From Hibiscus mutabilis (Eukaryota > Streptophyta > Magnoliopsida > Malvales > Malvaceae): a DNA stretch of 64,000 nucleotides. Shown here in pieces: positions 24,088 through 35,760 of this stretch. Numbering within the stretch: position 1 is the stretch's first letter; every line of letters begins with the position of its first letter. The translations under genes and the position numbers were made by a program. The notes beneath the pieces are model-generated. The model was not told the origin of the DNA. It saw nothing but the letters and a program-made list of their open reading frames with translations, and made no database searches. The DNA lies in contig CM033747.1 of assembly GCA_019671005.1 (NCBI GenBank), forward strand, positions 24,517,188 to 24,581,187, read 5' to 3'.

Positions 24088-24689
24088 AAATGTTTAACAG
24101 ATTCTGGAGGTTAAACCGAGTCCAATATGATTTTCCTAAAGTGTACATGCCCCTAGGATATGATGTTACTGATGTATTGCTTGCATAACTTGATGTAGCT
24201 CCTTAATAGTTTAAATAAGACTCTAATGGCTATAAGAAAAATGAGATACTGTTAGATTTTGTCAGTTGACAAATTGATGGTTAAGAAAAGACCTATAGTG
24301 GATACAACACAGTGAAATAAATATGGTAGTTAACTCCTATCCAGGATGAGTTATCTGTATAATAGAGAACTGATACAGTAATTATAAGATGTTAGGCTCT
24401 AATATTTGTATGTGCACTTACGCTTATAATAGCATAAGTTATAAGAAATTTAGAGAGAGTAAGGGCTCATACGCATATTTTAAGGTAAAAGATAGTCATA
24501 GGACGACAAACTTATGATTAAATGGAATTGTGATTGTTATTAATAAATTAAGATAGTCAGATATGAAAAGTTAGAAAAAGAAGTATTCTTATTCTGGAAA
24601 TACGTACTTGTTAAATGGCTAAACATGAAATTGTTGGAGATTACTGCAGATGTAATCTGACAGCCTGCTTAAGATAAGCTGAAGGCTGT

Positions 24690-26438
24690 GATTTTGCATT
24701 ATAAATTTGGAGACATTATCTATATAGTGAAAAGTGTTATATCTATACAGACTATAATAGTTTAAAATACTTGATGACACAACGAGATCTGAATCTGAGA
24801 CAACGAAGGTGGGTTGAATTCCTAAAAGATTATGATGTGATTATCGATTATCATCCCGAAAAGGCTAACGTGGTAGCCGATGCTCTTAGCCGAAAGACGT
24901 TCTCTGTGTTGCGTACAATGAATGCACAATTACCCTTGGGACATGATGATTATTTTGCAGCAGAATTTCATCTTAAACCAACCTTGTTGGATCGCATTAT
25001 AGATTTGCAAATTTCAGATGAAGAATGCCTTGAAAAGAGGAAACAAGCTGAACCTGGGGGAGCGCAAGACTATGAAATCAAGTTTGATGGTTGTTTATAC
25101 GATCGGGGAAAAGTTTATATTTCTGACAATGGTGAATTGAAGAAAGAGATTATTACAGAAGCTCACTATTGCCATGAACTATGTACCCAGGAAGTAATAA
25201 GATGTATCAAGATTTGAAAACTCGCTATTGGTAGTCGGGAATGAAAAGAGCAATCTCGGAGTTTGTAGCAAAATGTTTGACATGTCAACAAGTTAAAGTA
25301 GAGCATCAAGTACCTTATGGACTATTACAGCCTATCTTCATTCCTCAGTGGAAATGGGAAAAAGTGACTATGGATTTTATAATAGGGCTACCAGTTACGC
25401 CTAGTAAAAATGATTCAATATGGGTCATTGTGGATCGTTTATCGAAGTCTGCATATTTTATTTCAGTTCGTGTAGATTATTCAATGGATAAGTATGCAGA
25501 ATTGTATATTAGAGAAATTGTACGACTACATGGTGTCCCAGTATCGATTATATCAGATAGAGACCCGAGATTTACCTCGAGGTTTTAGGGAGCATTACAC
25601 GAGGCACTAGGTACTAAATTAAATTTTAGTACTGCATTCTATCCGCAAACGGACAGACAGTCAGAACGAACGATCCATATTTTAGAAGACATGTTGCGAG
25701 CTTATTTTATTGAGTTCACTGGATCATGGGAAAAATATTTGCCATTAGCTGAATTTGCATATAACAACAGTTACTAGACAAGCATTAAAATGGCACTATT
25801 TGAAGCACTTTATGGACGAAAGTGCATAACTCCTCTTAATTGGTTCGAATTACAGGATTGAAATGTTCATATTGACCCAAAAATAGGTGGGATAGATTTA
25901 ACCCGAGAAATGGAAGATAAAGTGAGGATTATTCAGAATAATCTCAAAGCAGCCACGGATCGACAAAAGACATACAAACAAAAAGAGAAAGGATGTTGAA
26001 TTTGAAGTTGGAGATAAAGTATTTCTGAAGGTCTCACATTGGAAGAAAGTACTACGTTTTGGTCGAAAAGGGAAACTAAGTCCTAGATTCATTGGACCTT
26101 ATGAAATTTTCAAAAGAGTTGGACCAATGGCTTATCAACTGGCCTTACCTCCAGAGATGAGCAAGATCCATGATGTATTTCATGTATTTATTTTGCGAAG
26201 GTATCGATTAGATCCCTCACATGTTATCACTCCAGAAGAGATTGAATTGCAACCTGATTTAACATATGAAGAAGAACCAGTGGAGATTTTATCGTATGGA
26301 GTCAAGGAATTGAGAAATAAGAAAATTCCATTAGTCAAAGTCCTTTGGAGGAACCACAAAGTGGACGAGGCAACTTGGGAGATCAAGGAGAAAATGAGAG
26401 AGCAGAACTCGAAACTATTTAAATCAGGTATGTTTTAA
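24690..26438 (+). pseudogene. pol remnant of element C: RNase H end, integrase, chromodomain-like tail
   Basis: From about 24690 the frame reads an RNase H end (WRHYLYSEKC, then DYHPEKANVVADALSRK near 24843-24893). The integrase zinc-binding region follows (HELC near 25171, CLTCQQ near 25273), then the catalytic core with TMDFIIGLP (Asp near 25372), SDRDPRF (near 25553) and a YPQTD segment. Next come GDKVFLKVS and GPYEIFKRVG, and finally VLWRNHKVDEATWE (26338-26379), the chromodomain-like end of plant chromoviruses. The copy is dead. One base is missing near 25186 (the Cys-Thr-His-Pro-Gly-Ser region). In-frame stops replace Trp near 25227 and at 25586-25588, Gln near 25774 and Arg near 25859, and the frame shifts again near 25978. 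Confidence 0.92.
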
Positions 26439-26459
26439 AATTCGAGGACGAATTTTCTT

Positions 26460-26470
26460 AAGGGGGAGAA
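26460..26470 (+). other. Element C polypurine tract
   Basis: AAGGGGGAGAA directly precedes the 3' LTR start at 26472. Confidence 0.88.
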
Positions 26471-26471
26471 T

Positions 26472-29400
26472 TGTAATACCCCAAAATTTGTTAAGTTGTT
26501 TAAGAGTCATTTAGTACTAAGATAAGGGCTTAAAAGCTAACTTAGTGACTAAAATGACAACATATAAAAGTTAGGATTTCTTTAATTATGGATTCTAGGA
26601 AAAAAGTTTCTGAAAATTAAGAGTACCGTGTGATAGAGGGTAAGCAAAATAGGGTACTTGCGAAGTTTGGTTGAAATCTGATAAGAAAAGTATAGGCACC
26701 TGATGGAATATTTTTTTATTCCACAAATAAGTAGTACAGGTTACAGGAAGTTGATATGTATAATTTGATTTTCGGTATGGGATTTATGTAAAAATCTATT
26801 TTTGATTGAACAATTAGGGGATAAACAGATACTTGATTCGAATAAAAATGCAGTATAAGATATCAAATTTCGATCGAACTGCAAAGTTAAGCGTGCTCAG
26901 GGCATAAGATGGGTGACCTATTGGAAGGTCTCATGTCAGTACTTGAGACTGATAAAAAGGAATCAGTTCGAGTTAATATTATTTGTATGAATATCTGATA
27001 AAGGATTATTAAAATAATTTTATCCGATAAAGATTTTGGGTAAATTATCAGTATATTAGACCGAGTCAAAATTTCAAGATTTTGATTTTTACAAAATTAT
27101 GGAATATTTTGTATATCAACAATATTTATTTATAGAAATTAGAAATATGAGAATTTCAGATTTGATCCATTAGTTCGAAAAATGTAAAATCGTAGTAAGT
27201 GATTATCAGGTAATCAGATCGAATTGGAATTTTAAAGACATTTCCATAAGCCATTGAAAATTTATAAAATATTATTTTTATGAATAATTTAATATTTCTA
27301 GTTGGATTCTAACTATATTTAGTTCTACTTTTACATGATGGAAAATTAGAAAATAGAACTTAGTTGGAGGATTATTTGGACTTAAGTAATTAAATGAATT
27401 TAATATTCATTTAATTAAACACACTTGGCATTAATAAGATAGAAGATGAACAAACACAAGCGAAAGAGGGGAAAAATATACAGAAATTTTCCTACGCATT
27501 TTGGAGGCTTCCAAACAAGATTCAAGGTATGTTTTTGGTAGAAAATTGATATATTTTTAATTCTCTTTCACTTGATAGTAACTTTATCAAGAGTTATGAA
27601 GATTTGATTATGTTCTTGAAGAGAGAAAATAGGGTTTCATGTTCCACGTTTAGATTAAAGCTTGATCTATGCAAATCTAGTGTTGTAGAGATGAAATCAA
27701 GCTTAGATTGTGATTAATTTCATGTTTAAGGTTAAAAAACCCTAATTTTAGAATTTGGGATTTTATTTAGGGTTTTGAAATTGATGATGAAAATGAAAGA
27801 TTGATGATATTAGAAGTTTGATTTTGATGTTAGAATGAAAAATCCTCAACTAGTCCTTTAAGTGACCATTTCGGCATACATGGGGAAATTTGGAGAAATA
27901 TTGTGAAAATTATTCTAGTGATGGATTTGAAGAGATTATGAACTTAGAAGCTTGATTATGGCGTTTGAACTAAAATAGAGTCATTGGAAAATATAGATAC
28001 CATTTCCGGCTTGTAGAGAAATTATGGAAAAAAATATTTTGAAATTATTATGATTATGAGATTTTATGATTCCAATATGTTGTATGAAGTTAGAATTGAA
28101 ATTAGAATCCAAGGGATTAAATTGACAAGAAAGGAAATGGCAAGGGACCATTTCGACAACCCTGGTTAGTTCAAGGACCAATTCAGTTTTGGTCTAAAAG
28201 TAGGGAAAATGTGAAAAAATATAGAAATGTTGGATTAATTATTCGATACAAGTTTGCAAGTTTATGTGTAAAATTAGTGATTAAAATGTTACTTTAGAAA
28301 AAGTTAGTGGATGGAGGGTATTGAATGAAAGTTTGTGAAAATGATGGAATTATTGAATAATTGTGATTCGAGCTGAATAAACTGTAAAATGTGCAAAATG
28401 GTCACTAGGGACCATAATGAACAATTTGGCATTATTAAAGGAAAAAGTGAAAATTTTGGAAATATTCTATATTCGGATAATTATACTAGTATAGTATAGT
28501 TAAGCAATGTTAGATTAACAATCTAACATGAATATTGTTATGTATGTTCAAATGGTACTGTATAGCTATTAACGAGGCTAAGGGTACCAGATCAAAAGAA
28601 AGCAAAGAAAAGTATCAAAATAGCTTAGTGAGACTAATATCATGCATGGCCCAGGTGAGTGCATTATATGTTAAATAGGACAACTTGCGATGAGTCGGTC
28701 TTGGTATAAATAAAAATGTATGATGGCTTATTTATGCAAATAGCATGAAATATTAAATGGCATATTAAAACAATGGTTGTAGCATAATGATTTACCCGAG
28801 GTAAATCAAATTTTAGATATTTGGGTATGAATTGCCCATTATCGAATTATGCATGATATTACTCATGGATTGGATATTGAATAACGAATTATTACACTAC
28901 TATGCCCGAGTACTAATGTGAGAGTCGTTGGTATAGTTAGATATCCATAGAGTCTTAGCAGCTGCGTTCTAGCAATACGGTGCGTTTTAGTCACTTCGGT
29001 TATGTTTAGACACTTCGGTGCCGACTTAGACGCTACGACGTTGTTCAGACACTTCGGTGTTGTTAGCACAAAATATGCGATTATGAGGAGCAAAGAGCTT
29101 CCTTGAGTACGTACTTATCCTAGTCGCTTCGGCGATGCAGACGCTACAGTGTCGTGATGACTCGCGTACCATCATAACACATGATTTTGTACTTTGGACT
29201 ATAGTACTTGAAATGCATTTATGCAGGTAGTTAAGCTAAAAAGCTTAATTTACACAAGACTGGTAAGACATATCGAATCCTATGATTTGAATATTATATT
29301 GGTTTAATGAACTATACATGTAAGGTAGTTCTATGCATGATAAAATGTTATCAACTACAATTAGAAATCGCTTGCCATTTTGCAGGGCTGTATTATTTAT

Positions 29401-30617
29401 AATCATTGTTTTACATTGTTATGATTATGCCTCAATAAGTTATACTTGGCGTGTGTTTCGTATCACACGTAGGTACTTCGGACTAGATAGTAGAGGAGGA
29501 GCTGCACATCGTTGGATCATGTTAGCTTGCATTATCAGTAAGTATCACCATATCCTAGTCTAGTGGGGCATGTATAGATATTAAATAAGTAGCTATTTTG
29601 TATGATCTAGAAATATGACTTAGTTTGAGGAATTAAAAATATTAGAAAAGATGCTTCAAACGATTTTAAACTTAGTTGGTTGTTTATCGCGTATCGTTTT
29701 TAAAATCAAGAAAGGGTCTAAGCAGCACACATAGTTTTCACCATGAATTATATTTTCATTTTAATAACTGCTTAAAGTATTTTATAAACCAATTCAGGGT
29801 TGAAACTAAGTGACTCTAGACAGATTTGTAATTTAGTGAAAATCGAGAAAGGGTTGTTTAATCAAATTAGTTTTGCATCAAATAAAAAAAATTACAAGTC
29901 TGAAAATCAGTGTAAACCAGTTAGTAACATCTTTAATAGGGTTGTTCAAACGGTCGGTTCAGTTAACCGTTCGAACCGAACTTCCAAAATTTCATTAACC
30001 GAATTTTTTTCTATTAACCGTTAATCGAATCGAAATTTTTTCGAAAATTTTTAACCGGACCTAAAAAAGTTTGGTTAATTCGGTTAACTGAAATTTGTTA
30101 TAAAATTTTGGGTAAATTACACAAATGGTCACTAAACTATGTTAAAATAATCTTTTCTGCCACTGAACTTTCAAAAGTTAGAAAAAACCATTAAACTTAT
30201 CGAATTATTATAAAATGATCATTGATAGCATATCATAAATTATTGATAAATATTGAAAATTTTAATGATTATTTTTAATAATTTAATAAATTTAATGATC
30301 ATTTTGTGCAAATTTGATAAAGTTTAAAGATCATTTTTATAATTTTTAAAAGTTTAGTGACCAAAAATAAATATATATAAAATATAAAAATTTCGGGTAA
30401 TTCGGTTAATTCAGTTAATTAACCGATTTCGAACCGAATTAACCGATAATCGAAGTTTGAAAAAATCATTAACGGTTAATCGATCGAACCTAAAATTAAC
30501 CGACCGATTAACCGAAAAAAATTTCAGTTCGGTCGGTTAATTTGGTTAACCAAAATTTTAAACACACCTAATCTTTAATGTGTATTCAAATATCGAATAT
30601 ATGTTAAAGGTGTTATA
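26472..30617 (+). repeat. Element C 3' LTR (contains a hAT-type MITE)
   Basis: It starts TGTAATACCCCAAAATTTG and is collinear with the 5' LTR. Without the 634-bp MITE and its 8-bp duplication it is 3504 bp, close to the 3544 bp of the other copy. Part of the difference is a short gap near 27460. The palindromic-unit array recurs at about 28945-29165. The end has decayed from CA to TA. Confidence 0.9.
29937..30570. mobile_element. Non-autonomous hAT-type element (634 bp) in C 3' LTR
   Basis: An 8-bp duplication ATCTTTAA (29929-29936 and 30571-30578) flanks termini TAGGGTTGTTCAAAC and AAACACACCTA, which are imperfect inverted repeats. The 5' LTR of C has the empty site, which gives the exact borders. 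Subterminal regions are rich in GGTTAA/TTAACC motifs, and the core is AT-rich without coding capacity. An 8-bp duplication with TAGGGNTGTTCAAA-type ends is typical of plant hAT MITEs. Confidence 0.92.
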
Positions 30618-30832
30618 CCCATTTTTTGTCTCTCCTTTTGTACAGCTTAAGTGGAAGAAGTCAAGGCTACTGTTGATGGGTTGTTGCATAAAGGCATTGT
30701 GGCAATAGGGAATGGGTATAGGTGATGGGGTATAGCAGGAAGATGTCATTTAATGGCTTGATTGGTTTAATTTTTTATAATAATAATAATAAATAATAAT
30801 ATTAAAATTTAAACAAAAAATTAGTGATTACA
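30618..30832 (-). repeat. Element A 5' LTR, second part
   Basis: The LTR of A resumes here after insert C, matching 4397-4649 of the left LTR (GTTGATGGGTTGTTGCAT near 30673), and ends GTGATTACA. The duplication CACCT follows at 30833-30837. A string of AAT/TAA trinucleotides sits near the end in both LTRs. Confidence 0.88.
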
Positions 30833-30915
30833 CACCTTGTGGTGCTCATCCTCCTTACTTTTCTAGTGCTCATCCTCTACATCCCCTAGATATTTCAAAG
30901 GACCCCTAAATCTAG

Positions 30916-31551
30916 TGTCACGGACATGCCCCTTTTACTCGGTTGGCAAGCCGTGCGGCACTTGGAATGGGTGTTACCCAGACAAGTCAGCCTTTCTCAT
31001 GCTCCATTGTCCAAAGAGTTATCTCGGTCTAGCCTTCTCAGGGTCACAATGCGCTAAGGCTTTAGAGTTTCAAATCCCGCAGGGCTTAGCAGTAGCTGCA
31101 CTCCAACCTCGTACTTCAGCTACGAGCGCGATATGGGGCCCTATGGCCCCAAACCGTCCCTAGGTATTTCTCCCAAGGAGATAGTGCGCCAACCACTATG
31201 CCCCACTGCCCGCACACCTAGGCCCCACATGGGCCTAGGAGTAGGTCGCTTACACCAAGGAAGCTCGATCGCTAGCCCAGGCGAGGGGGATGGTGGAGAC
31301 CCGACACCAGACAATTTCCCCCTAAAGAGCTAACTAAACTTACCAGGAATGCCGTGAGTAGACGTTGCTTCGTCCCAAATGAGGAAACTTTCTAGATAGG
31401 GCCTTCATCGTCTTCCCAAAGTATCTTAACTTGCATCTTTGACTTGGTAGCTCCTCAGGGATTGCTCATATCAACGCTCGTTCCACCATTGCTCGGTCCT
31501 GAACGGGCTTGTCAAGGCAGGGTCGCAATACAATAAGGGATGGCCTTGACA
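30916..31551 (-). repeat. Element I 3' LTR (left copy)
   Basis: This 636-bp LTR is unusually GC-rich for the window. Its frames of 82 and 66 codons also occur in the right LTR and have no known product. Its plus-strand end, CCTTGACA, runs into a 63-bp repeat. Confidence 0.92.
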
Positions 31552-31673
31552 TTCTCCCCCACTTCCTCTATCGATGGCCTCATCGATGTAGCCCCAGAAG
31601 GGATGGTTCTGACATTCTCCCCCACTTCCTCTATCGATGCCCTCATCGATGTAGTCCAAGAAGGGATGGTTCT
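31548..31673. repeat. 63-bp direct duplication spanning the LTR end and polypurine tract of element I
   Basis: Units 31548-31610 and 31611-31673 both read GACATTCTCCCCCACTTCC..., then ATCGATGGCCTCATCGATGT (or GCCCTC), and end AAGGGATGGTTCT. The first four bases of unit 1 are the last four of the LTR. The polypurine tract (as its complement) is therefore present twice, each time next to a GACA like the LTR end. Confidence 0.85.
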
Positions 31674-31680
31674 TATTGAT

Positions 31681-32970
31681 GTTGACACCAGTTCTTCATC
31701 ACGTGTTGAGCCGATATGGACATCTGTGGCAGCACATCTTCGATTCGTGCTCGATTTGATATGTTTTTTTCTTGTCCCGCCATTTGATCATTCAAGCACT
31801 AATTCAAGCCTCGATCTTGGGTTCTTTCTATCTCTTTTTTGACTATGTTGCACATCCGTAACCGTCTAGACTGACCACAGACTCATTATGACCCAGTTCC
31901 ACTTCTTTCATGTTGAGTTTTAGATTCATGCTCCCCCACTTTTACTCTGATTGTGGCTCGAGCAAAAGACAAGTAACAAACTATTGATCCACTCGCACAA
32001 GTGCCTTGTAGTTTCTTTGTGCTCCACGATCTGCCCATTAACCTACACAAATACAAAAGTAACATACCTGGCCATGAGCAAACGTGTTATGACTCGTCAC
32101 TCAATGGCTTGCTCCTCAATGTTAAGCATCTTCGCCAACTTTGCCTCATCTTGTACCGAGACCTCCAAGGTACTGAATGTGTCACCATACATATATCATC
32201 AATATTAACCCAAGTTTGCCAGTACATGCTCGTGTTGCACTTAGTTACTTAATAATGCAAAGATGATCTATAGTTGCCAACACCGTATAGAATTGTACTT
32301 GCCTTTTGTTCTCCTCAATACATCCTGTATTATAAGATATACAAGCAATTTTATCAATAAAAACATATTCACACAAGTCTCGTATGATACCTGGTTGACA
32401 CACATTGCCTTATGTTACCACCAATCATGGTAAGCCTTTGTATGTATACCTCAGGTGTTTTGACTATTTGAGAACGCAGTCTCTACGACAAGCTAATATC
32501 ATCCACTTGTGAGTTTTTCTTCTTACTCAATTATACCTGCATCACTTGCCAAGTGAATGCACACCAATATTCTCTCGAACAACCTTGCCCTTGTCCAGTA
32601 GCAAATAAATGGTCATATGCCCTCACTAGAACTTCTCAATGGTCTCATATGGCCCTTGTAATAGCCAATCAAGTTGCCCCCTTATTTCGTTTCTCCTTCA
32701 TTCCCTTTGTAACAGACGGAACTGTTGATTAAGCACAAAAGTACACATTTGATCTCTTGTTATCACGCCAGCAAAAGAACCTGTATCAGCACCCCACAAA
32801 CATCATATCAACATTAGTCTCGTGTTATGGACTTCAAAATGATGTCTCACTTGTGCCTTCTACGTGTGACTTAGGTTTCTGCAGGATACCAAACTCTTCC
32901 CCATATGCCCACAAAATCTAGTCAGTAAAGTATTCTCATGTAGGATCAAGACCTCTTTATTCTCTTACAT
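31681..32970 (-). other. Element I internal region, decayed
   Basis: This is the pol side of element I on the minus strand. At 1.3 kb it is too short for a full pol gene, and I recognise no conserved motif in it. Plus-strand frames at 31951-32252 have no family feature. Confidence 0.5.
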
Positions 32971-32974
32971 AATC

Positions 32975-33765
32975 TCAAATAGAACCTGTATTCGCTAAAT
33001 CCCTTAGCTTCTTCTGAGCATTATATTCTACATTTTCGGGAAAGAATGAGTTCATTAACTCTTTCTTCAACTCTTTCCATATCTTGATAGAACAAACACC
33101 ATTAATAAACTTGGACCGCCACCACAACTTGGCATCCCCTATTAGATACACCAAGGCCACCGAGACCTTGCCTTCATATGTTTTAGTATGCGTATACCGA
33201 AAATAATGCTCGATGTCGAACAAGAAATTTTCAAGCTCCTTAGCATCTCTGTTCTTTTCATACTGCTGAGGTTCCGAAACCCTAGTCCTCAGACCCTTAT
33301 CTGCTGTAATTGAATTGCCCATAGCTATCTGTATCAAGTTAACCTGAGTCTTGATCTCATCTAGTTCGAACTTCATATGACTTAATGCTTCTTTGCCTTC
33401 ATTACCAAAATCTTTGATCGCTTGGGTCAACTCTTGGTGTGTTTCCTCTATTGCTCAAAGCCGATCATTTGATGCCATAGCTCTCATGGCAGCCATTGCG
33501 GCCTCAAGTTCCTCGAACCAACTAGGGTTTATCGACCCACCACCCTGTGTCGATGTCCCAACACCTGGGTGTGTTATCTCTCTAGGGGGCAATACTCGTT
33601 CCACGTTTTTGCGTTTGTCACCATTTCTATCGACACACACAGAATCATGGTGCCTGCACAGACATCATCTTTTACAAACGGGTGTGATATTTGTACCGTG
33701 TCCTTTGTTACATGAAGCTGACATTTATCTCTGTTGCATACGACCATGGCTTTTGACACCTGCAA
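32975..33765 (-). pseudogene. gag of element I (retrotransposon capsid), disrupted
   Basis: The main open part, 151 codons at 33430-32975, contains a helical start (SHMKFELDEIKTQVNLI), then DAKELENFLFDIEHYFRY, LIGDAKLWWRSKF and WKELKKELMNSFFPEN, ending in LRDLANTGSI. This is the usual layout of the gypsy retrotransposon gag domain, and the DAKELENFL...GDAKLWW pattern resembles Galadriel-clade gag. The next codon is TGA where related proteins carry Arg. Upstream, in frames at 33640-33455 and 33765-33574, lie likely N-terminal pieces, one with an Ala/Met-rich helix, separated by stops or shifts. The protein would form the particle core; this copy cannot be translated whole. Confidence 0.75.
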
Positions 33766-35755
33766 AACCTTAAAACCGTCAGGTTCTTTAATCGATTACC
33801 CCACATCCCTCAAGGAATTAATAGGAATAACTGCCTTCATAACGCACACAAAGAGAAAACTGACCATGACATTGATTAGTTCGATTACATAACAATAAAA
33901 TGAAATGTACCTTACAAGTTCCTTGAGACTTTCCAATACATCCCCCCACTATAATTCACGCTCCGTATTGCCAAACTCTATGAGGTGCTTTTATAAACTC
34001 CTTGACCACCACATTTCTCTTTTTGGGTAACACTGACATATTCGTGGTAACCAGGTTTTGCTTCCGATCTCTCGGTCCATACATCAGTTTTGACCTAAGT
34101 CATGGCTTTATTAGCTCGCCCCACCAAATAGCTTGTCGGTAGTAGCCCATATCATCATTGCCCAAATTGGGGATTTTGTAACACTTGGGTGAAATCTGAA
34201 TTGTACTTGAACCATCACCACATACCCCTCGAGCTTGTCTGTCCCACGCTCACTCTTTGGCTCTGCTTGTGAAGGAACTTCTAAGGAGAGCTTTTCTCAA
34301 ATACACCTCTATTACCAAGTTGTACCACCCTTGTGTTTCTCATCCAAATGGGTAGCTTTACAAATAGCATTCTGCCTTACCATAGCCAACATCCCCATCA
34401 AAGGAAGATTTTCGTGCCAAAATGAGTTTTTTTTCCTATCCAAGATAAAACTGTATTGACTCACACAACCTTTGTCATCCCATATTTGCAATCTATTGCC
34501 AAAGAATCTGGTCCAACTACCACATCGCAACACATTCCTTTTTACCTTAAGACTCAATGTGTCTTGAGAAAATTGCCATTTACGGACAAATTATTAGCTA
34601 TGGGAAGCATTCCCGTAGGCTCCTTGATTTTATTTGACAATGTAACAGATTTTTCCCTCGAGAACCAATGGTGTGTCTACCGCTAAAAGAGTCCACATCA
34701 ATAGGAGGGAGCATACCAATAACTCGGCACTCCCTTTTACTCTATTATGTTCGAGATGGGCCACTCCATCTAGCATACAACGATCACCGTGATCCTTTGA
34801 CCACTTCATTAAATAGTTCGAGGCCCTAAGAGTCTTATCATGCACCTTTAGACGATCACACTGTACCAAAGTACTCCCACAACAAACAAGTTTTATCATA
34901 ATCATTTGATTTTATCAATGAGCAAATCTACAACCTTTGAGGAACACGACTCTGCCGCATTGATTCCCCCGCACATAAAGCAACTATAGAACTGTCTCAA
35001 GTTGTCTCCAATTCTTCCCTTTAGGGTTAATTTGCGAACCCATGACTATCCATCGTATCAATCTATATCTATCTGTACACACTTCTCTTTTCACTTGGAA
35101 AAAGATAGTTAAGCAACAACCAAGCACCACAGTGCCAAGATAAACAATTTTGCCATTAACTTCCATCAATCAATAAATTATCACATTACCCTGGAAACGA
35201 CAAGCACCAATATGTTAGATTAACAAAAATAATTACATTTTATGCTTCGGGCTGCACACGCCCTTGTGCTAATAAGACAAAACAAACATCAATAAGCAAA
35301 GGTTACCGACACAAGGCAATGTATCAAAATAAGCATCACTATTACCGATAGTCACCATAGGGAATGATTTTCCTCTCGAGTGGCGCGTAAGCATCCCATA
35401 TTGCTAGAATTCGTGCCACCGTGCTACGAGGAATACACACTTCATCATATCTCATATACAACAACGAGCCTTTAAAGCAACCAGAAATATTGCTTGTGTC
35501 TCAAATCATGGACAAGTACTATTTTGCAAAGATCAATCTCGTCCACCAAAAGTTCTTGCGCTTCTTTGCGCCTCAACTCGATCACCGTTTCGATCAGCCA
35601 AAAATAATGCTACACCTGTAACGAACAAATGAGCACCACTATGCTCTAATTCACTCGCGCCACTGCGCTAATGTAACACATTGACACTACCTTGCCAAAA
35701 GCCACCATTAGACACCTTTGCGCCTTGACTAGGTCTTGATCAATCAACATCATAA
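33766..35755 (-). other. Element I leader, non-coding
   Basis: This is about 2 kb between the hairpin minisatellite and gag. Short frames exist on both strands (up to 91 codons at 34905-34630), none with a recognisable family. Phrases of the type CACACGCCCTTGTGCTAA and CTCGCGCCACTGCGCTAA recur (35250-35665), a looser echo of the repeat next to it. Confidence 0.5.
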
Positions 35756-35760
35756 GGAGT

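Larger units (their letters stand above)
20527..30617 (+). mobile_element. Element C: internally deleted chromovirus (Tekay/Del-like) inserted in the A 5' LTR
   Basis: The LTRs at 20527-24070 and 26472-30617 share start (T[G/C]TAATACCCC) and end (GGTGCTACA, decayed to GGTGTTATA). The 3' LTR is longer only because it holds a 634-bp MITE. The internal part is just 2.4 kb: primer site, short leader, then the RNase H end, integrase and chromodomain-like tail of pol. Gag, protease and reverse transcriptase are deleted. Homology of A across the break (GATGATCCC on the left, ATTTTTTGTCTCTCC on the right) confirms insertion. The flanks TCCCC and CCCAT do not give a clean target duplication, so the ends may be off by a base or two. 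Confidence 0.9.
2512..30832 (-). mobile_element. Element A: Tat/Ogre-like LTR retrotransposon, minus strand, opened by two nested insertions
   Basis: Two LTRs of the same family lie at 2512-4649 and at 18588-20526 joined to 30618-30832. Both start TGTAGCGACTAAA on the plus strand and end GTGATTACA (decayed to GTGATTATA on the left). The whole is flanked by a perfect 5-bp duplication, CACCT, at 2507-2511 and 30833-30837. Without inserts the LTRs are 2138 and 2154 bp and the element about 9.7 kb. A primer site complementary to plant tRNA-Arg lies next to the right LTR, so the element reads on the minus strand. Element B sits in the internal region and element C in the right (5') LTR. The internal region carries only a gag-like scrap and tandem repeats, with no recognisable reverse transcriptase or integrase, so this copy is a non-autonomous or heavily decayed member of a Tat/Ogre-type family. 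Confidence 0.88.

Noticed and set aside
20522..30622. Clean 5-bp target duplication for element C
   Set aside because: The flanks read TCCCC on the left and CCCAT (or TACCC if the end is shifted) on the right. The match is imperfect and the LTR ends are mutated, so none is claimed.
33393..33773. 126-codon plus-strand frame
   Set aside because: It is the antisense shadow of the gag frame of element I.
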